NCBI RefSeq assembly: GCF_020184175.1 | Contig: NC_065531.1 | Location: 54,271,213-54,335,212 of the forward strand | Origin: Aphis gossypii | Taxonomy: Eukaryota > Arthropoda > Insecta > Hemiptera > Aphididae | Direction: 5' to 3' | Length of the DNA: 64,000 nt | Shown here: one piece after another, positions 13,101 to 28,100 of the stretch | Layout of the letters: each line of letters opens with the position of its first letter | How positions within the stretch are numbered: the first letter of the stretch is position 1 | The notes under the pieces: generated by a model | Told to the model about the DNA's origin: nothing | Database searches by the model: none | The model's input: only the letters and a program-made list of their open reading frames with translations | Translations under genes and position numbers: made by a program

Positions 13101-15939
13101 TACACTAAGTTTCTGGAAGTTTTCTATTTCTGCGTACCCTATTCTTCAGAAAATCGAGGGTGAATTCTATTGTGTGTGGAAATTATCTATACGGGGGTTA
13201 TTATCTCGATGTGTTATCAAATTATCCATTGTGTGATTTATAATAAAAGTATTTGGTTAAAATATTTAATTTTTAAATGAATCTGTTTTTTTTAGCTATG
13301 TATCAAAAAGATAATTTAAATGAAGTACTTTTAAAGATAAGGAAATACTTACTAATTATAAATTGTGCATTTGATTTAATCTTCAAGATAATGGGTTCAA
13401 TAACAGAACAAGTTCGTGTAAGAGTTATATGAGTTAAAATTTTTCAGTATGATACTTAAAATATATTAAGATAAGTATGAATATATTACAAAAAGGTATT
13501 TGAAGTACAATCAAGTTTTTTTTAATTGATAGATTATAATATATATCATATATATATATATTATATACAATTCAATCTAACAAAACTGAAAATATTAGCT
13601 TTTTTAAGAATTTAATAATTAATAGTAGTCTATATCCAGTATTAAAATTTCAAAAAACTAAAAGTATTAAAAATTTGTATTCAAAAACACCTACAAAATA
13701 GTTAATGCTGATATAAGAATTGTATATGCAATATGCATGTTAAGAATAAAATCAAAAATCATACATTGAAGTATTATTATTATTTTAATTGTATTTATAG
13801 GTACTTTATACAGTTGTATGGTTTCCACCATTTACGCCACTTATTTATGAAAAATAATTTTTGAATTAGATTACTATAATAATATTATATTATATTGTAT
13901 AAATATAATACTGCACTATAGGTGGCTAAAGTGTCTTTAGTTGTCGAATTAAGAACGTGTCTAATGAGAAACCACGGGTGTAATATTAAACCACGATCAC
14001 ATCCGGTAGTGGGTAACCACTTTAACTATAAGAAGGTTATTTAGATTTTTTACTTTATAACTGCTCCTTTTATTCGACCGTTCTCGCCCGAGTCACCTGG
14101 CATTACGATGACAAAAGAGAGGCGGCAGTATAGGTGATAGACTTTAATTGTGCCATCATTCATGATATTTTCCCCCAACTTTGTTTGAATGAATACACGC
14201 GTAGTATCCGGTCAATAATTCATTTGATCCGCATAAAGAGACAGGGGCTGTGCCGTATACGTCCGTAGATACATAACAATGTTGAAAGAGAGAATGAGTT
14301 GCTGCCGGAGAAGTTCCTTTGCAAAGATAATAATGTTGTAAGTATTATTATTGTGTGTCTATGCCAAAGCAATGGCCGCCGTGTACAAGGAAGTAAACGG
14401 AAATAGGAAACTCAGAAATATATGTAGCTTACGGAAATAAGAAGTATATTACCCTAACCTCAGTTAAACGAAAATATTTTTCAAAAAACAAAAACCTTTC
14501 TACTCTATTTAATCTTAATATGCAAACAAAACAATAATAATAAAATATTGAAAATAGTACGTAATTGGTCTCGTTTTTTTTTTATAAAAGAATAGGTAAG
14601 TTAAAAACAATTTTAAGACTTGAATTTAAAATAAACCCTATAGCTTTGGACTTAACTATATAATCTAGTCATTTCAACATATTTTATTTTGAGTGTTTTT
14701 TCCTTCTGGACAAAATCGCATTTTATAACAAACATAGGTATACGTAAAAATATTATGGAAAAATGTGTATTACTAAACATAACTTTTTGAGAAAAAAAAT
14801 TGTCAATATATTTCTTTTAGTATGTATAAGCTTGCACCAACCTTATATGCACTACAACTTACAAGTATTGAAGAATATAATATATAAAACATCGTAGAAT
14901 TTCCACCAATCCCGAAGTAATCCTCTGTATATTCACTAGAAACCGTTTTCACTTGTTACGTGACTTTACTGGATTTCAACACAGTGGTTCACAACTTCAA
15001 TTGAATTGAACAAATTTAGCTTAGGACACATGTACGTACGCGGTTTTCGTTTTAATATAATAAATCAATCGCTGGGGAAATCGATTTTTATGGAACCTTG
15101 CGTTCGGGTTTGACGAACTGTACTATTATTGGCATCAATCAACATCAGCGTCCGTCAAATTAATGTGTACGTATATAATTGGTGGTCAAATATTTTTGTT
15201 TTCGTATGGCCTTGATACGTTGTTTAGTAATCACACAAGTATATAATATATATCTATATAATCAGTTAAATAAAAATACCACACACTAAATGCATGCGAG
15301 ACCAAAAATCATTCCGACTAATTGGTCTTTGTGTCGGTTTTGGTCAGATGCTTAACAAACAATGTGGTCTTTCTCGCCCTCGTGGAAGGTAGGTTGCTAT
15401 GAGGGAAATACGAACAAAAAACAAAAGGAGACATCTCAATGAATGGTACAGTAGAATTGTTGAAGCATTTTAGAATGGTAGGGAACAAAACCATATAGCA
15501 GATCCCCGAGGCTAATTACACACTGTGCATACTGCATAGGTATTATTTATCTAAAAAATCGCGTACCGTTGAAGACTAAACAGAATTAAAGAGAAATATA
15601 AACAATATAAAACTATCATGATCATACAAGAATGCGATCAAAAGTGAGCGGTGGAAATAATAATTTTCACGACACATCTAGAAATGCTCCTTCAGGGGAA
15701 AAACATTTATAAAATATGTCCACCTCCTCTTAACTACAAAGGACCGTTGTTAAAAGCAAAACAATATACACTACCAACGCCATTATAATATATTATCACG
15801 TTCAATATCTAGATATTAATATTTGAAAATGCATACCAACGTTTAATATGCATACGCGCGTGTGTGTGTAACTAAATTTATTACGAAATTTGTTGAGTTA
15901 TATTATATAGGTACCTTAAGTCTCGATATAGACACAGTG

Positions 15940-15966
15940 TATAATAATAATAATAATAATAATAAC
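15940..15966. repeat. (ATA)n microsatellite
   Basis: Nine uninterrupted trinucleotide units. Confidence 0.9.
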
Positions 15967-16628
15967 AGTATAATAATATATTCAAAGGAAAGTGTGTTCA
16001 AATTCAATTACAAAATTTCCACGTTTCCTTAAGTTTAACCCTTTTGAAATACCTTTTGATGAAAAAAAAATTCATGAGCAAAACACGACCGGTTATATTA
16101 CGACGTACACATACCGAAGAAAATGATTTTACACCATTACTATACCTATAGTATTAATATAATGCTATATTATATGGTTTAATGGCCCGCGTTTTAAATA
16201 AGATCTATAAAACTTGAGGAGATTTGTACACGCCAAAAATAATCTCACATCTCTTTTGCTTTATTTTATTGCACCGCTCGCTAACAACATGCTACAGTAG
16301 TCGGGAGTCCCACCCCCTCCGTTGTAAAAAAATATGTATCTATTGTATCTTGGACATAATATATTATAATTTCAATATACGTAGTTTTTACATATCATGG
16401 GTAAAATTTAATTTATAATCAGGTTACCAATTAGTATAAATGTTGACCACTGAAAAATATCGGCCATAAAAGTACATTTCGTTTAATTTATTTTCATCAC
16501 CAATATTGTTTTGTTTTATTTTTCCAAGCCACGAGAATTTAAGAATAGTCTTTTTGCCCGCTAGGGGCATTACACATAGTAATGACCGTATGATGTATAG
16601 TAGAAGTGTGTGTATGTAACACACCGTA

Positions 16629-16650
16629 TAATAATAATAATAATAATAAT
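16629..16650. repeat. (ATA)n microsatellite
   Basis: Seven uninterrupted trinucleotide units. Confidence 0.9.
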
Positions 16651-17675
16651 GACAACAAAGATAATGATAGTGCATCATTAACTATAGAGAAGGCGATGCT
16701 CGTTTCAATGGGTGTTTATATTTTAACTGGTTTTTCGGTATAAGATCCACCTCTGCAACAATAATTACGGTTCTTTAAATCTCCTAAATATGGTTTTGTG
16801 TAAATGTAATACGACGGGCGTAAGTATTATACGAGATGTATTTTAAAATAATGTTTAAATAGAAAATAGATTATGATTAAATACGACAAATAAAGGAAAA
16901 TCAAAATTTGCAATAGGTAGGTAAATTAAATTAAAAATTAATGATTAAAACTATGTGGACCTGTTTAGAATTAAATAAAAATATAAATACATTTTGTATC
17001 GCAACAATCTGAGTTTGCTGCGTCGGTTTGGAGTATTTTAAAAACCCTCAAAAAAATAGTATAATCGCATTGCCTTGAACGAAAAATATATACAATATAT
17101 GTAATATTTTTCGCGGGACAATTAAAAAAAATAGAAATACAACAAAAATGTAATTATATAATGTGTGTATAATAACACATGTTATATATACCTATAGTGG
17201 TGTAACGAATTCTCGAAAAAACCGTGACCCGGATTGTGTTTTATTTTATTTTTTCGTTTCGCTCATTACGAGGGAGTGAAACATCTGCAATGCAGAGTAC
17301 CAGGTGGCCATTTTAAGTTCTATAAATACAATTAATCGTATACATATGATTACGGACGTGAACGGCACACTGTATACAATATACGATATTATTCGCGATG
17401 GGTTTCGACTTAAGATCGAGCAGTGTGTATTTTTTATTTCATTAATTTTGTTCGTGTAGTCCGAGAAAGTCATTGTTCTTAAGACGGCATCCGCGATATC
17501 CTCGCTATGACATGGCAATATGATATATAATAACGTGACTTATAGATGTACACATATATGGTTTGCGCAGACGACGTGCACATAATATTATATTATGATG
17601 CAGTGTCCGCAATCAGCCGCCATCGGCAGAGATCAGTGCCACACGGACACGTCGAGTTGGTAATATTGCCTACCT

Positions 17676-17700
17676 ATATAATATAATATAATATAATATA
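17676..17700. repeat. (TATAA)n pentanucleotide repeat
   Basis: Five perfect TATAA units. Shorter runs of the same unit recur elsewhere in the window (for example near 21,378 and 53,155), so it is a local sequence signature. Confidence 0.85.
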
Positions 17701-19170
17701 CGATTGACCGATTTTTCTGCAGTGGTCGTTCGATTTCAACCGAAACTATAGTTGCGGTCACCGCCAAGTCGTTCTATATAATACTGCGTGCGTGAGTATC
17801 TGCACGAAGACTTACCAAAACCGAAATGACGGACGAGTAATCATAAAAAATTTAAAGAAAAAACGAGCCGACGTGCACAGTAATAGTATAATGGATCGTC
17901 CGACTGTGTATCACGCGAATGAGCACGACTGTTTCGATAACACAATTACAATATTACTGTTTACTGTTGTATAATATATTTGAGTTCACGAAACAATTAT
18001 AATATTTTAAAGAGACAAAAGTTCAAAAAGTAATAATAATGAATATTAATTTATAGTCTTTTACGGAACGTTCGATGAAAGCGCACGATTATCGCATTAG
18101 AATATTTGATGATATTTTTTCTACTATACCATAAACTGACCTATTAATAACAATATTTATTATATCTGTGTGCATATAACAAAATTATAAATATTAAACG
18201 TAAAAACGGGACAACGCGTTATTTACCTATTCTATGCAATTTAGTTGTATTTTATATACGTTTTTTAATTGTCACGATTTTCTTCTTTGCTGTGTACAAA
18301 TGCGATTACTTGTGCGAGTCTTATAAACATCGAAATTCAGGACTTTTAGAACATTTTACGACTAAAACTAGCAGATAAACATGTTTGGATGTTCAGATAG
18401 CGTAAGGTTTATTGACGACATATATTATGGACCGAAATGTTAGTTTAACCGTTGAAAAACCATTAAAACTCCTAAATAAAACGCAATACCTTTTCAAACT
18501 TTATCTAGAGTTTAATTTTATTTTGATAACGTATAATTTATAGGTCGAAATTGGATCATCGTAAAAACGTACTCAACTACGATGATAAAATACACAACGT
18601 AATATACAATATTTAATTTCTTGTTTAAGTTGTTAATAGATACACTTAATAATAAACTATTGTCCAATTATTTTATGATTATTGTACTATAGTAAAGTAG
18701 GGGTTAATATCTTCTGTTATTTTATCACAGAGAGCTGACTTATTATAGGTATATATCATTATAATATTATACGATTATAGATACAATATAACGCTCATAG
18801 GCAAGCCAAAATAATAATATCAATATACTCGTCATTGTTTAATATATAATTCATTAAATCAAATTTTGTTGTATTTATTCTTAACTATGAAAATACATGG
18901 TGTTTTATATATTAGATAGTAGATATACTTTCAAATAAACTATTAAATACGTAAAACAGGTGGAGCTAAAGAAAGAAAAATGAAAATTTTTAATATTTTG
19001 TCATCCATGTTAGAATGACAAAACTTACTCAGTTACTAAATAAAATTAATGGGTGTCAGGTGCATATGAGTTATAAATTCAAAAAGACGTTATTGCATGT
19101 GTTTTGTGTACATTGTGAACATCGTTTTATCTTTTATTTGGCGTCACAATCGGCAGGCTCAGTAGGTAAT

Positions 19171-19204
19171 ATAAAAGGAACATTTCCAAGAAATGTCCTT
19201 TATT
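19171..19204. repeat. Imperfect hairpin with STAT-type site
   Basis: Arms ATAAAAGGAACATTTC and GAAATGTCCTTTAT pair around a CAA loop with two single-base bulges. The centre TTCCAAGAA fits the TTCNNNGAA consensus of STAT factors. The binding role is inferred from the motif only. Confidence 0.5.
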
Positions 19205-20689
19205 TCTTTCCCCCAACAAACTCCATAGGGGGTGAACAGAATGGTTCCAATGATTTGTTTTTGAAACTCGCTGACCAAAAATTGTATCTTGTGTGTTGGT
19301 TCTAGAAATAAAATATACAAACACTGAAAAGACGACCGCGTTTAGACTTTGACCCTACACATTAAGATAACACCGTGATAAATCATTGTGAAAATAAATA
19401 TTCATACAAACGTTTTTATTGACAACGCATTTAAAAAAAAATATTATTCATACACAACATTCATTATTTATGATCTACTATCTATTAACACGATAAGCGT
19501 CTTTATTAAGGTGGATTAGTACTAACCATTATAACGATATTTTGTATTGATTTAAATTATCATTCATATCAATACATTGTGAACTTTGTACAAATTGATT
19601 TGGTATTATTTGTCATAAACGCAATTTCATACAAAAATATAAGTCACCTAATCAATTATGTCTATGTACAAAATAATATAAACATCAAGTCATATCCTCC
19701 AGTGAAATAAATTTGGATTAAAAGTATAAAATAGAATATTATTCACGTTGTGTGTAGTGTTGATTTAAGTGTCGTCAACAATTTAACCATATTTTCGCAT
19801 CATCTATTATAATTTTGCAGTTTATACGTAAATATACGTACTCCCAATTTATTATTATGTGAGTACAACATGATATGTAATTTTAAAGTTAATAAAAGTG
19901 TAACACTTTGATTTTTAATTTTTTTTAGGAATCATGAGAAAATAATTGTTTAAAACTCATCACTCATCGTATATTATATTGTATAGGAAATGTACCTACT
20001 ATTTACTATTTAGCCATGTATTATATTGGTTCTTAATATTATTTGTGATACCAATAAATATATGTATATCTAACAAATAAATTTAGCGAACAATAAGCAA
20101 GAAACGTTTTTACTGAAATTTATATTGATTTAAAAAGTTTAAAAACAAAATGTATACATTGTTTAGTCAAATATCTATTTTCTTTTTTTTTTGAATTCGT
20201 TCGATATTTATACGTTTTATTGATTTTTAAAAAAAATTCTTTGCACATTATATTCTTATGAGATTTCACATATTTATATGATGTACCTACGTAATTCTTT
20301 TGTTCATAAGTTATATAATAACATTCTCATAAAATTAACGTAATAATAGTATCAAAAGCTATTATTTCAATAATAGTAAACGGTTTATGGATATATTTCA
20401 TATTTTTACATTAACATTGTGTTCAACATTATCTGTTCACCGACCCATTCGTCGCTGTTAGATACAATCGGACGATTTTTGTATGGGGGAGGGTTTTGTG
20501 TTTTGAAATCGAACAAAAAAAAACCGTCTAAAAATCTTCAGATCGATGCAGCTGCGTGCACGAAATAACACATTTTGGCCATTGAGAATAGGATAAAAAG
20601 AAGCCGAATACAACAGAGGATGAAAAAGGTTAGGATTGTGTATGCGTGTATGTGTGTTCTGTATATGTATATATAATGTATACATATAA

Positions 20690-20830
20690 TAGCCAGAGTA
20701 GCAGCTGCCGCAACACCCCTCGAGGAGATGAATTCCTAAGCCACCCCCGAGACACGAACCGGTTTGGGTGCCATTTAGGAGGGTATTCGACAAAATCTTT
20801 GAGACTTTGTTCGGGGGCGTGTACACACAT
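20690..20830. other. Small GC-rich intronic island
   Basis: A short CpG-bearing stretch with protein-like frames on the minus strand (for example one containing EYPPKWHPNRF). Two minus-strand frames are open through it, so neither is preferred. No clear splice sites bound it. Confidence 0.25.
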
Positions 20831-21539
20831 CAATACGTATACAGGGTTTGTCAGACGATTTATTGTAAAGATTTTTTTGAATCACTATAGTATATTTTAA
20901 ATTTTATGTGGCTGGTGAACCAAAGTGAAATGTCATTGGCAATGACCCTCACCGTTTAAACGAAATATAGCGATTCAGCTGTACAAACAACGAGAAGAAT
21001 TATGTTTAATTTTAAAAAATCATAAATAAAAACGATTTTGACAATGACCACCAGTGGTTTAGCAACAATAAGGTCACACTGAAAATATGTAATATTAAAG
21101 AAATATATTTTATTCCACTGCGGAATTGAATATTACTAATGTATAGGTGTAACTATATTCGGGGTTTTTATTGACTATTGTGTTATATTTAAATTATTAT
21201 AGATATTGGGCGCCAAAAGTCTGGATTATAAATTATTATTCAAATAAGAGTTTCTTTTGTTATAATATACGCATAACAGTTATTGAATAGTTTAAAAAGT
21301 CAATTTAGTAATTACAGTAACTTGAATTTAATAATAGTTTAAAATATATATTATACATGGTCAACTATTATAAATTATAATATAATATAATGCGTCTCTA
21401 ATGAATACGAACTAATTTTTAACGATTTTCGTCGAACACATAAGTTATTATAATAACCCGGACAAATTTAATGTATATACCTGTATACTAATTTCTGTGA
21501 TACCTACTCGAATGTTCGATTGTTAATTTTGCTGACCAG

Positions 21540-22040
21540 CGTTTTTATTCCGCCTCCTCTTTTTTCTCAACACATGCGCGTGGATCGTAGTTCTGCAGCG
21601 AGCACACACATACACACACACGCACGCGCGCGTTTCTTCCTTCTTTCGTACGATCGGGTCGCTTTTAATCGAAAACATCAACGCTGTAATCATAGCGGAC
21701 ATTAAGGAATTTTTTTTCCCATTCTCGTAGCGGTTAACAAAAACTTCAAAAACCACGCCCCACCGTACACGTTATAATATTATTATACTGCTACGAAGCT
21801 GTTCGTTAGGCCGCTGCGTCGTTTCGATGGATTTTTTTCTCTATACTACACCGCGTAGAAGGAGTGTTCTAGCCCTGCAGGGGCCCCGCAGAGATACGTC
21901 GAGTTATCAAGATCCAGTAATTCTGCGTAAAATCGTCCGCGATGGTGAAAACAATGACGACGGACCACGATATATAGTATATATATTTACAGCAGGAAGC
22001 CAACCGGTTCCAGAGTAGTCCCGCTGTTCTAGTGGAAGAT
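21540..22040. other. GC-rich intronic island
   Basis: The island includes a CA/CG alternating run at 21,601-21,632 and an interrupted palindrome around GGGGCCCC (21,875-21,891). Open frames on both strands are short. It may be a regulatory island or part of an unannotated transcript. Confidence 0.3.
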
Positions 22041-23680
22041 ATTATTACGATATTATTATAACGATGGCACATGTTATACTCAGTCCAAATATTTTTTCCC
22101 TAGTTAATTCACATCAAAAGGACAGTTTATTTGCAAAAACTGATTTTATCAATACAAACACGAATTTATTATGATGATGAACCACGCGTGACCTACCTGG
22201 ATGACTGAAATGAATCTTTCAAAATTTCTATTATAAAAACTTAAAAGAGTCTACTACATTTATATCGAGACCATTATACTGAAGTATGTATAGAAGTGAA
22301 AAAATCATTTAACACCAAACTAGATAATTGTCTGGTGACTGACGTCCCGTGATTATTGTGTCATTAATTCCATGCTATACAATAATACTGCAGAGAATTC
22401 TCCCAGATTACATTATATGGTTCCTTTCATTTTTAAGAGAATAACTTTCAATAAATCAAAGATGATTATTTGTAAAATGTACTTCCTTTGAAAATACAAA
22501 GAATGTAATTTATTTTAATACAATAAAAAAAAGTTTTTCACGTTGACATGATTTAATCCGATTAAAATCAACTTAATTTGTTAAAGGGCACGCCAAGGGA
22601 TTGTACATGTTTTATGAACTAAACATTGCACTTAGGAATTGAATTTGATAACTATAATGACTCCAAAAACCTTTAAAACATTTTGAACACCCTAAGGATT
22701 TTTATGCAACAATACGTTTTATTATTCTGGTGACTTAAATGTGGGTGTAATTTAACTTTATGAAATAGGAGGTACTATAGAGTTTACTTAGAGATCCTAG
22801 TTTCAATCTCAAGTGAATACAACTATAGACTTAATATTGTACAATAGGCAAATACGTGGTATTATCAACTAATTAAATTGCAAGCAATGATTAATTGAAA
22901 TTGCTTTCGCGGTTTGGATTAGGAAATGAATAGTTTTTTTTCTTGACAGGACGAATTGCGTGTGTACGGCACAACAAACTGCATGCACACACATTAATTA
23001 TTTACAGACGTTACACTGTAATAGTCATTTTGGCACCCAGCCGAGTTTGAACGGGCCGCCTATTGTTCAACTGAAAAATTCATTAGCGACAGATAGTGAG
23101 CATTTGGAAGAAAACTGAAGACGGGATAGGGTAGACCGAAAAAAAATACCGCGAAAAACGCGGCACGCATTTTAATAATATTTAATTACGCACAGTGATG
23201 TACTATCATTTTTTCGGACACCGTCTTCGCGCATCCAATCTCGGCCATTCAAGAACCCGTGTGAATATAATAATATATGATTTCATTTGACGTAGTGTGC
23301 TATCCAATTTATTCCAGTTTCTGTTTCGTGTTTTGGTCTGACACAAACCCCCGACTCTCCTCCATACTACAAACAACGCGTGTATAACACACAGATATTT
23401 AATATGAATGTACGTATATAAATACATCCACAATACGCATATATAGGTATTATATTTATTTACTTCTATTATAATATGTGTATATATAATATTTTATACC
23501 GGTTTCGCTTTTCATTTCGGTAAGCCGACGACGCTGCAGGATTCCACGTCGTGTATACCGATGGGTATGCCGGTAATGATGTGTTATGTTTTGAATTTAC
23601 GTACATTTACATATTATTAGGTATCGTATTCGTCTATACGTAGGTACATATTATATACATATTAATAAAAGCATTTTACT
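22041..23680. other. Intron block
   Basis: AT-rich, with moderately GC-richer stretches near 22,960-23,240 and 23,500-23,570. No gene or repeat family was recognised. Confidence 0.4.
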
Positions 23681-23699
23681 TTTAAATTAAATTTGTTTC

Positions 23700-24190
23700 C
23701 CCCAAACGGACTCGCGGACATAACTCATGACGACTACGTTCACAATCGAACGGGGTAAAAAGTATGCGCTTATTACCTCCGTCGTCGTGGGCAATAACGC
23801 GCGTACGATGAAAACTATTTGTCCGACCAACAAGGGTGATAAGGATATTAATAATAATAACGACGACGACGACGATGATGATAATAAAAATAAAAATATA
23901 AACGACGTGTTGCGACTTGCGGCAGAAACACTGCAGGCCCGGAGGCGACAGCACTGCAACGACCGCGCGGGAGATCCTCCACGTTGTCGCGCCCGGTGTA
24001 AGTGAGTACGTGTATATGGTTAGTGTATTCGTGTACGTGTGTGTGTGCACACTGCGCGCGGCAGAAAGTAAAGCAGGTTCCCTTTGTCACGACGCGACGT
24101 TGCCGCACCGCCACGACCAACAGTGAACCGCTTTCACGATGAACCTGCAGCCTCCCAACTGACGCCACTACCGCGTCGTCGTTGTTGTCG
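23700..24190. other. GC-rich intronic island with exon-like open frame
   Basis: CpG-rich sequence. A plus-strand ATG at 23,727 opens 90 codons that run to a consensus donor (GGT|GTAAGTGAGTA) at 23,998. The frame includes an Asn/Asp run encoded by AAT/GAC repeats. Minus-strand frames are open too. It could be a first exon of a nested gene, an alternative promoter or chance in GC-rich repeats. Confidence 0.25.
23850..23885. repeat. AAT/GAC/GAT trinucleotide tract
   Basis: Compound trinucleotide run within the GC-rich island; it would encode Asn/Asp if translated on the plus strand. Confidence 0.8.
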
Positions 24191-25172
24191 GTTTTGTAAG
24201 AATTATTTTGAAAATATAAATATATATATAAAGGGTATAAGAGTTTGTAGCCGTATATTCTAGTAGACTCGATATACAGAGTTACTACGTGATTAGGTTC
24301 TAACGCCGAGGGTTAAAAAAGGGTACCTAGATCAAAGGTAAAAACATTATTACATTATTTTCACATTTTTTTCTTTTTTTTTTTTTTGAGTGAAACGGTG
24401 AGAGTGATAAAAGCGATCAAAATTCTTTTCGTTTCTGAACATACTACGTTAAAAATAGTTATAAAAACAAAAAAAATGGCTATTTTAAATTACAGTGACA
24501 TCGGTTTGATAGATTATTATAATCATATTATGGCACGAAAATGAGCGATTATGTACAATTTAAATAGAAGCACCTATCTATATCTACTTTTAACAAAAAA
24601 ACAAAATATATTTCACATAATAGACGGAACGATAATTTTTGTAAACAATTCTAAAATGAAAATGGAGAACGCACACTTAACAGTATGACGATCCGCGGTA
24701 TCCGGTGAACGTTCATATTATAATATAATACGAGAAAATGTAGTTTAACAATCGACATTTTCTCACCATGTTTATATATTCACTGTTATTGAAATTTATT
24801 TTTCAGACACAGTTCCACCATTTTCCGGTTATTTTTTTTTTAGCTTCTCGGGGTGACCGTATTTAAACAATAAAACTAAGACGTGTATCAATCTATCTTC
24901 TGGAAATTGACACAACAAAAATCATTTCTTCGCTGAACATTATCAAATATATATACATTTTTTTTTTTATTTATCGATTAACAATAAATCATACCAACAA
25001 TAACAACAATACCAATAATACATTCACTTGTTCGTAAAACTCGAAAAGTGCCACCTGCAGGTATACTTAACCAGTAGCTATCTAGATAGTAATAGATACA
25101 TTATATCATACATATTTAAATTATTAGCGTATTTGATTCGCATAAAATATGATATCGTAACGTTGTATGGAC

Positions 25173-25194
25173 ATATATATATATATATATATAT
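25173..25194. repeat. (AT)n microsatellite
   Basis: Eleven uninterrupted AT units. Confidence 0.9.
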
Positions 25195-28100
25195 TTTACG
25201 ATATTAAGAGACCTAGGATAAAAATAAATATACTGCCGACGACGAATCTACGTAGCAGCAGTGTTAAAAACTCGTGTCGTATGACTATATAGCATTTATA
25301 TATGCACACTCATATACATGTGTATACAGGTATGTACTACAGGTATTCGATATATATCTGATGACTGACACCGCATGTTCAGTCATTTGGACGTGAACGC
25401 GGCTCATCCATTTGACAGCGGAATGCCGATATTTGCTAGCTAGCTATAAAGATTATAGGCAACCCCGAAACGACGCCAATTTTCACGGAAGAGTTGTTTT
25501 ACCGGTAGAACGTATTGCTATTTGAACAGCGTCTATACGTTAAATTGCATAGGTGTAGATAATATATAATATATTAAATTAACTGTTTGATATTTTAGTA
25601 TTATACCTATTGGATTTGATCGGTGTATAATATATAGTATATTATTATACAATGGGTTGTGATTAACCCGATTTTTCGACTCGAACGCCCAAAAATTATT
25701 AATAATAATAATAATAACCCGCCGTTTCAAAGGAACGAAATTCCGCCTCCGTCTTTCCGCCACATTAGCGATTCTCGCGTGAATAGAGAAGAAGACGACG
25801 ACGCGCGACCCCGGCCAAATGCGGAATAATAAGCGCGGTATAATGTATATTAGCATGCGACTCGTATATGCGCATTTGACATTTCGAGATTTCAAACGAA
25901 TAACCAGAATTAGAGTTTCGAGTGCCAGAGCACAAAAACCAAGTCGGTTAATGAATTCGGTGCATGCCCCATCAACAGTACAAGGATTACGTGACCTTTG
26001 ATATAGAACTTTGGTCGTAAACGCCTGTAAAGGCCTATAATGTAATACACTGAGTTGTTTTATTTCGGCCGAGTTTACAGCTATACACTGTTAGTGGCAC
26101 TGTACCTATATATGTTATATTATATCACCTAGAAATAATTGTTATTGATTTGTTTCAAGTTAAAATACACTCCAACGCCACATAGATATAAATATATACA
26201 ATATATAAAACGTATTAAAAGCTCTGATAAATATAAGAAGGATTTGGCTTGTCAACTATTTTTCTGCCCTCTAATGGTTACGTATTTTAAAGTTTATATA
26301 CATAGTAATATTGTTGTGACATCAAATAAACCATTTTTCAGACGTAAACGCCAAAGTCTAGTGTGTATAAAATATATAATACTAAATACACATATATAAA
26401 CCATGAACTATATTTAATCCAGTGTATAGATGTGCACACTTGGAAAATAATAAACTGTCCTTCTGCAAAATGAAAAAATATAAATACTGGGATTGTAATT
26501 TGTAGAATAAAGCTCTTTTCTTCTCGGGTCTTGCGTCATTTTATTTTATTAAACGCGATAAAACTAGATGTCCAATTTTTTTAAGCGAATTCAAATGACG
26601 GCAAACGGGACGAGGGGGTTTTATGACCGGAAAATATGCAAATCCTATTTGTAAAAATTCAGTCACTGATAGCCGCCCTGTGTGTATATATAGTATACAT
26701 TATTGTCTATATAGGATAATAATGATACAAACTGCACACTGCAGCAAGAGTAATATACTCAATTTCGCTAATCGAAATCTGTTGATCACGTAGAACGTAT
26801 ATATATATAATATTGTGCAATTGTGTTAATATGCGCGCAATCGTGCGCCGGTGTACCTGCTGTATTGTGTGTGTGTAAATATTATACATATATAGAAGTG
26901 GCAAATATCGTATTTTGCATTTTGTGTGCAAATGCGTGTATGTGAATTATATATTTTTATTTGTTTAATTTTTTTATTCAAAGTACGTGTGTTTTGACAA
27001 TCGTTGTTGAATGAAAGCCAGCTTTCACGATCGAGAGTCCATCCATTGTCTTGGATATAGATAAAAAAAAAATTGTAATTTTGTCGATGACCGGACAAAG
27101 ATTTTCACTTTTACTCACAGCAGATAACTAACCGTTGATAATCGTAGCCACTATATGAAATAAGAATCATTGCAGTTCGATCATTTGTCGAAGAAGAAAA
27201 AGAAAATATCCATTTCGTTATGCGGCGTAACTGTTGTTCTGTGATCATACAAATCGATGCGAAACAAAAGAAAAAAAGACGCTACCTATAAAGTATATAT
27301 GTATGCACGTACAATGATGATGTTGACGTGATTGATGGTGGGAGGGGGACAGATGAAAAAATAAAACACAGTATTCGGGCACGGTGTCCGTTTCCATCAC
27401 TGCAGATTGAATCGGACGATATACGTGAAACTACTTTACTAATGCGTATATAATATAATATATATTACACTACGATATAGCGGGACATGAAACAAATACA
27501 AGTAATTAATCGGAGTTTACCTACGCTGTCACAATTTCAAGTTCGTAGATTGCCGATTATTTCAAGATCTTTGCTGATCGTTTGTGACTTACTTGATAAT
27601 CGGCCTTAGTACGTACGTCACTTAAAAGAAAAACTCGTGTTTGTCTAAAAGTTAATCAACTACGTATAAAAAATATAATAATATAATGTCATATGTTTAT
27701 TTTAAGTACCAGTTATTATCGTGTTTTGTAGATTTAGTTAAAATGATAGCGAACACATCCGGGTTTTATATCAGAAAGTATACCGTGGATTTTGGATACA
27801 TTATATATGATATATAATATAATATATACATTCTCCTACACTTCTCGCGGTCCTACACAATATGTGTGTGTGTTTACGAAGGGGTCAGACTGATCTGACA
27901 ACTTTCGTTTTTGCATGCATTTTGTCTAATACAACGTGTATCCGCTTTACGCAAAAATTAGAGTTGTTTTATTTTCACTTTATTTCAAACACATCTATCT
28001 CCCCACCCCCGCTAGTATATTTTACCTGTGTGGATATATTATGTGATTACATTGTTAAACTTATTCTAGAGCATCTTCGCATTCAGATGGACGGTAACGA

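Larger units (their letters stand above)
9241..17540. other. Intron block with simple repeats
   Basis: AT-rich, with a 21-base T run at 9,571-9,591, a CA repeat at 10,086-10,112, a short palindrome at 10,316-10,336, small GC-richer patches near 9,840-10,010, 11,340-11,480 (Pro-rich CCACCA-type triplets) and 14,080-14,400, and an ATA repeat at 15,940-15,966. No gene was identified. Confidence 0.5.
17541..20640. other. Intron block with pentanucleotide repeat and hairpin
   Basis: A GC-richer patch lies at about 17,560-17,830 and contains the (TATAA)n repeat. The rest is AT-rich, apart from the imperfect hairpin at 19,171-19,204. No exon was recognised. Confidence 0.45.

Noticed and set aside
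20458..20900. Three overlapping open frames of 67-122 codons
   Set aside because: Mutually exclusive frames in the same short GC-rich patch; none has supporting features.
23682..24168. Several minus-strand frames of 90-122 codons
   Set aside because: Overlapping in different frames and dominated by poly-Val, poly-Ser or poly-Arg from the trinucleotide run.
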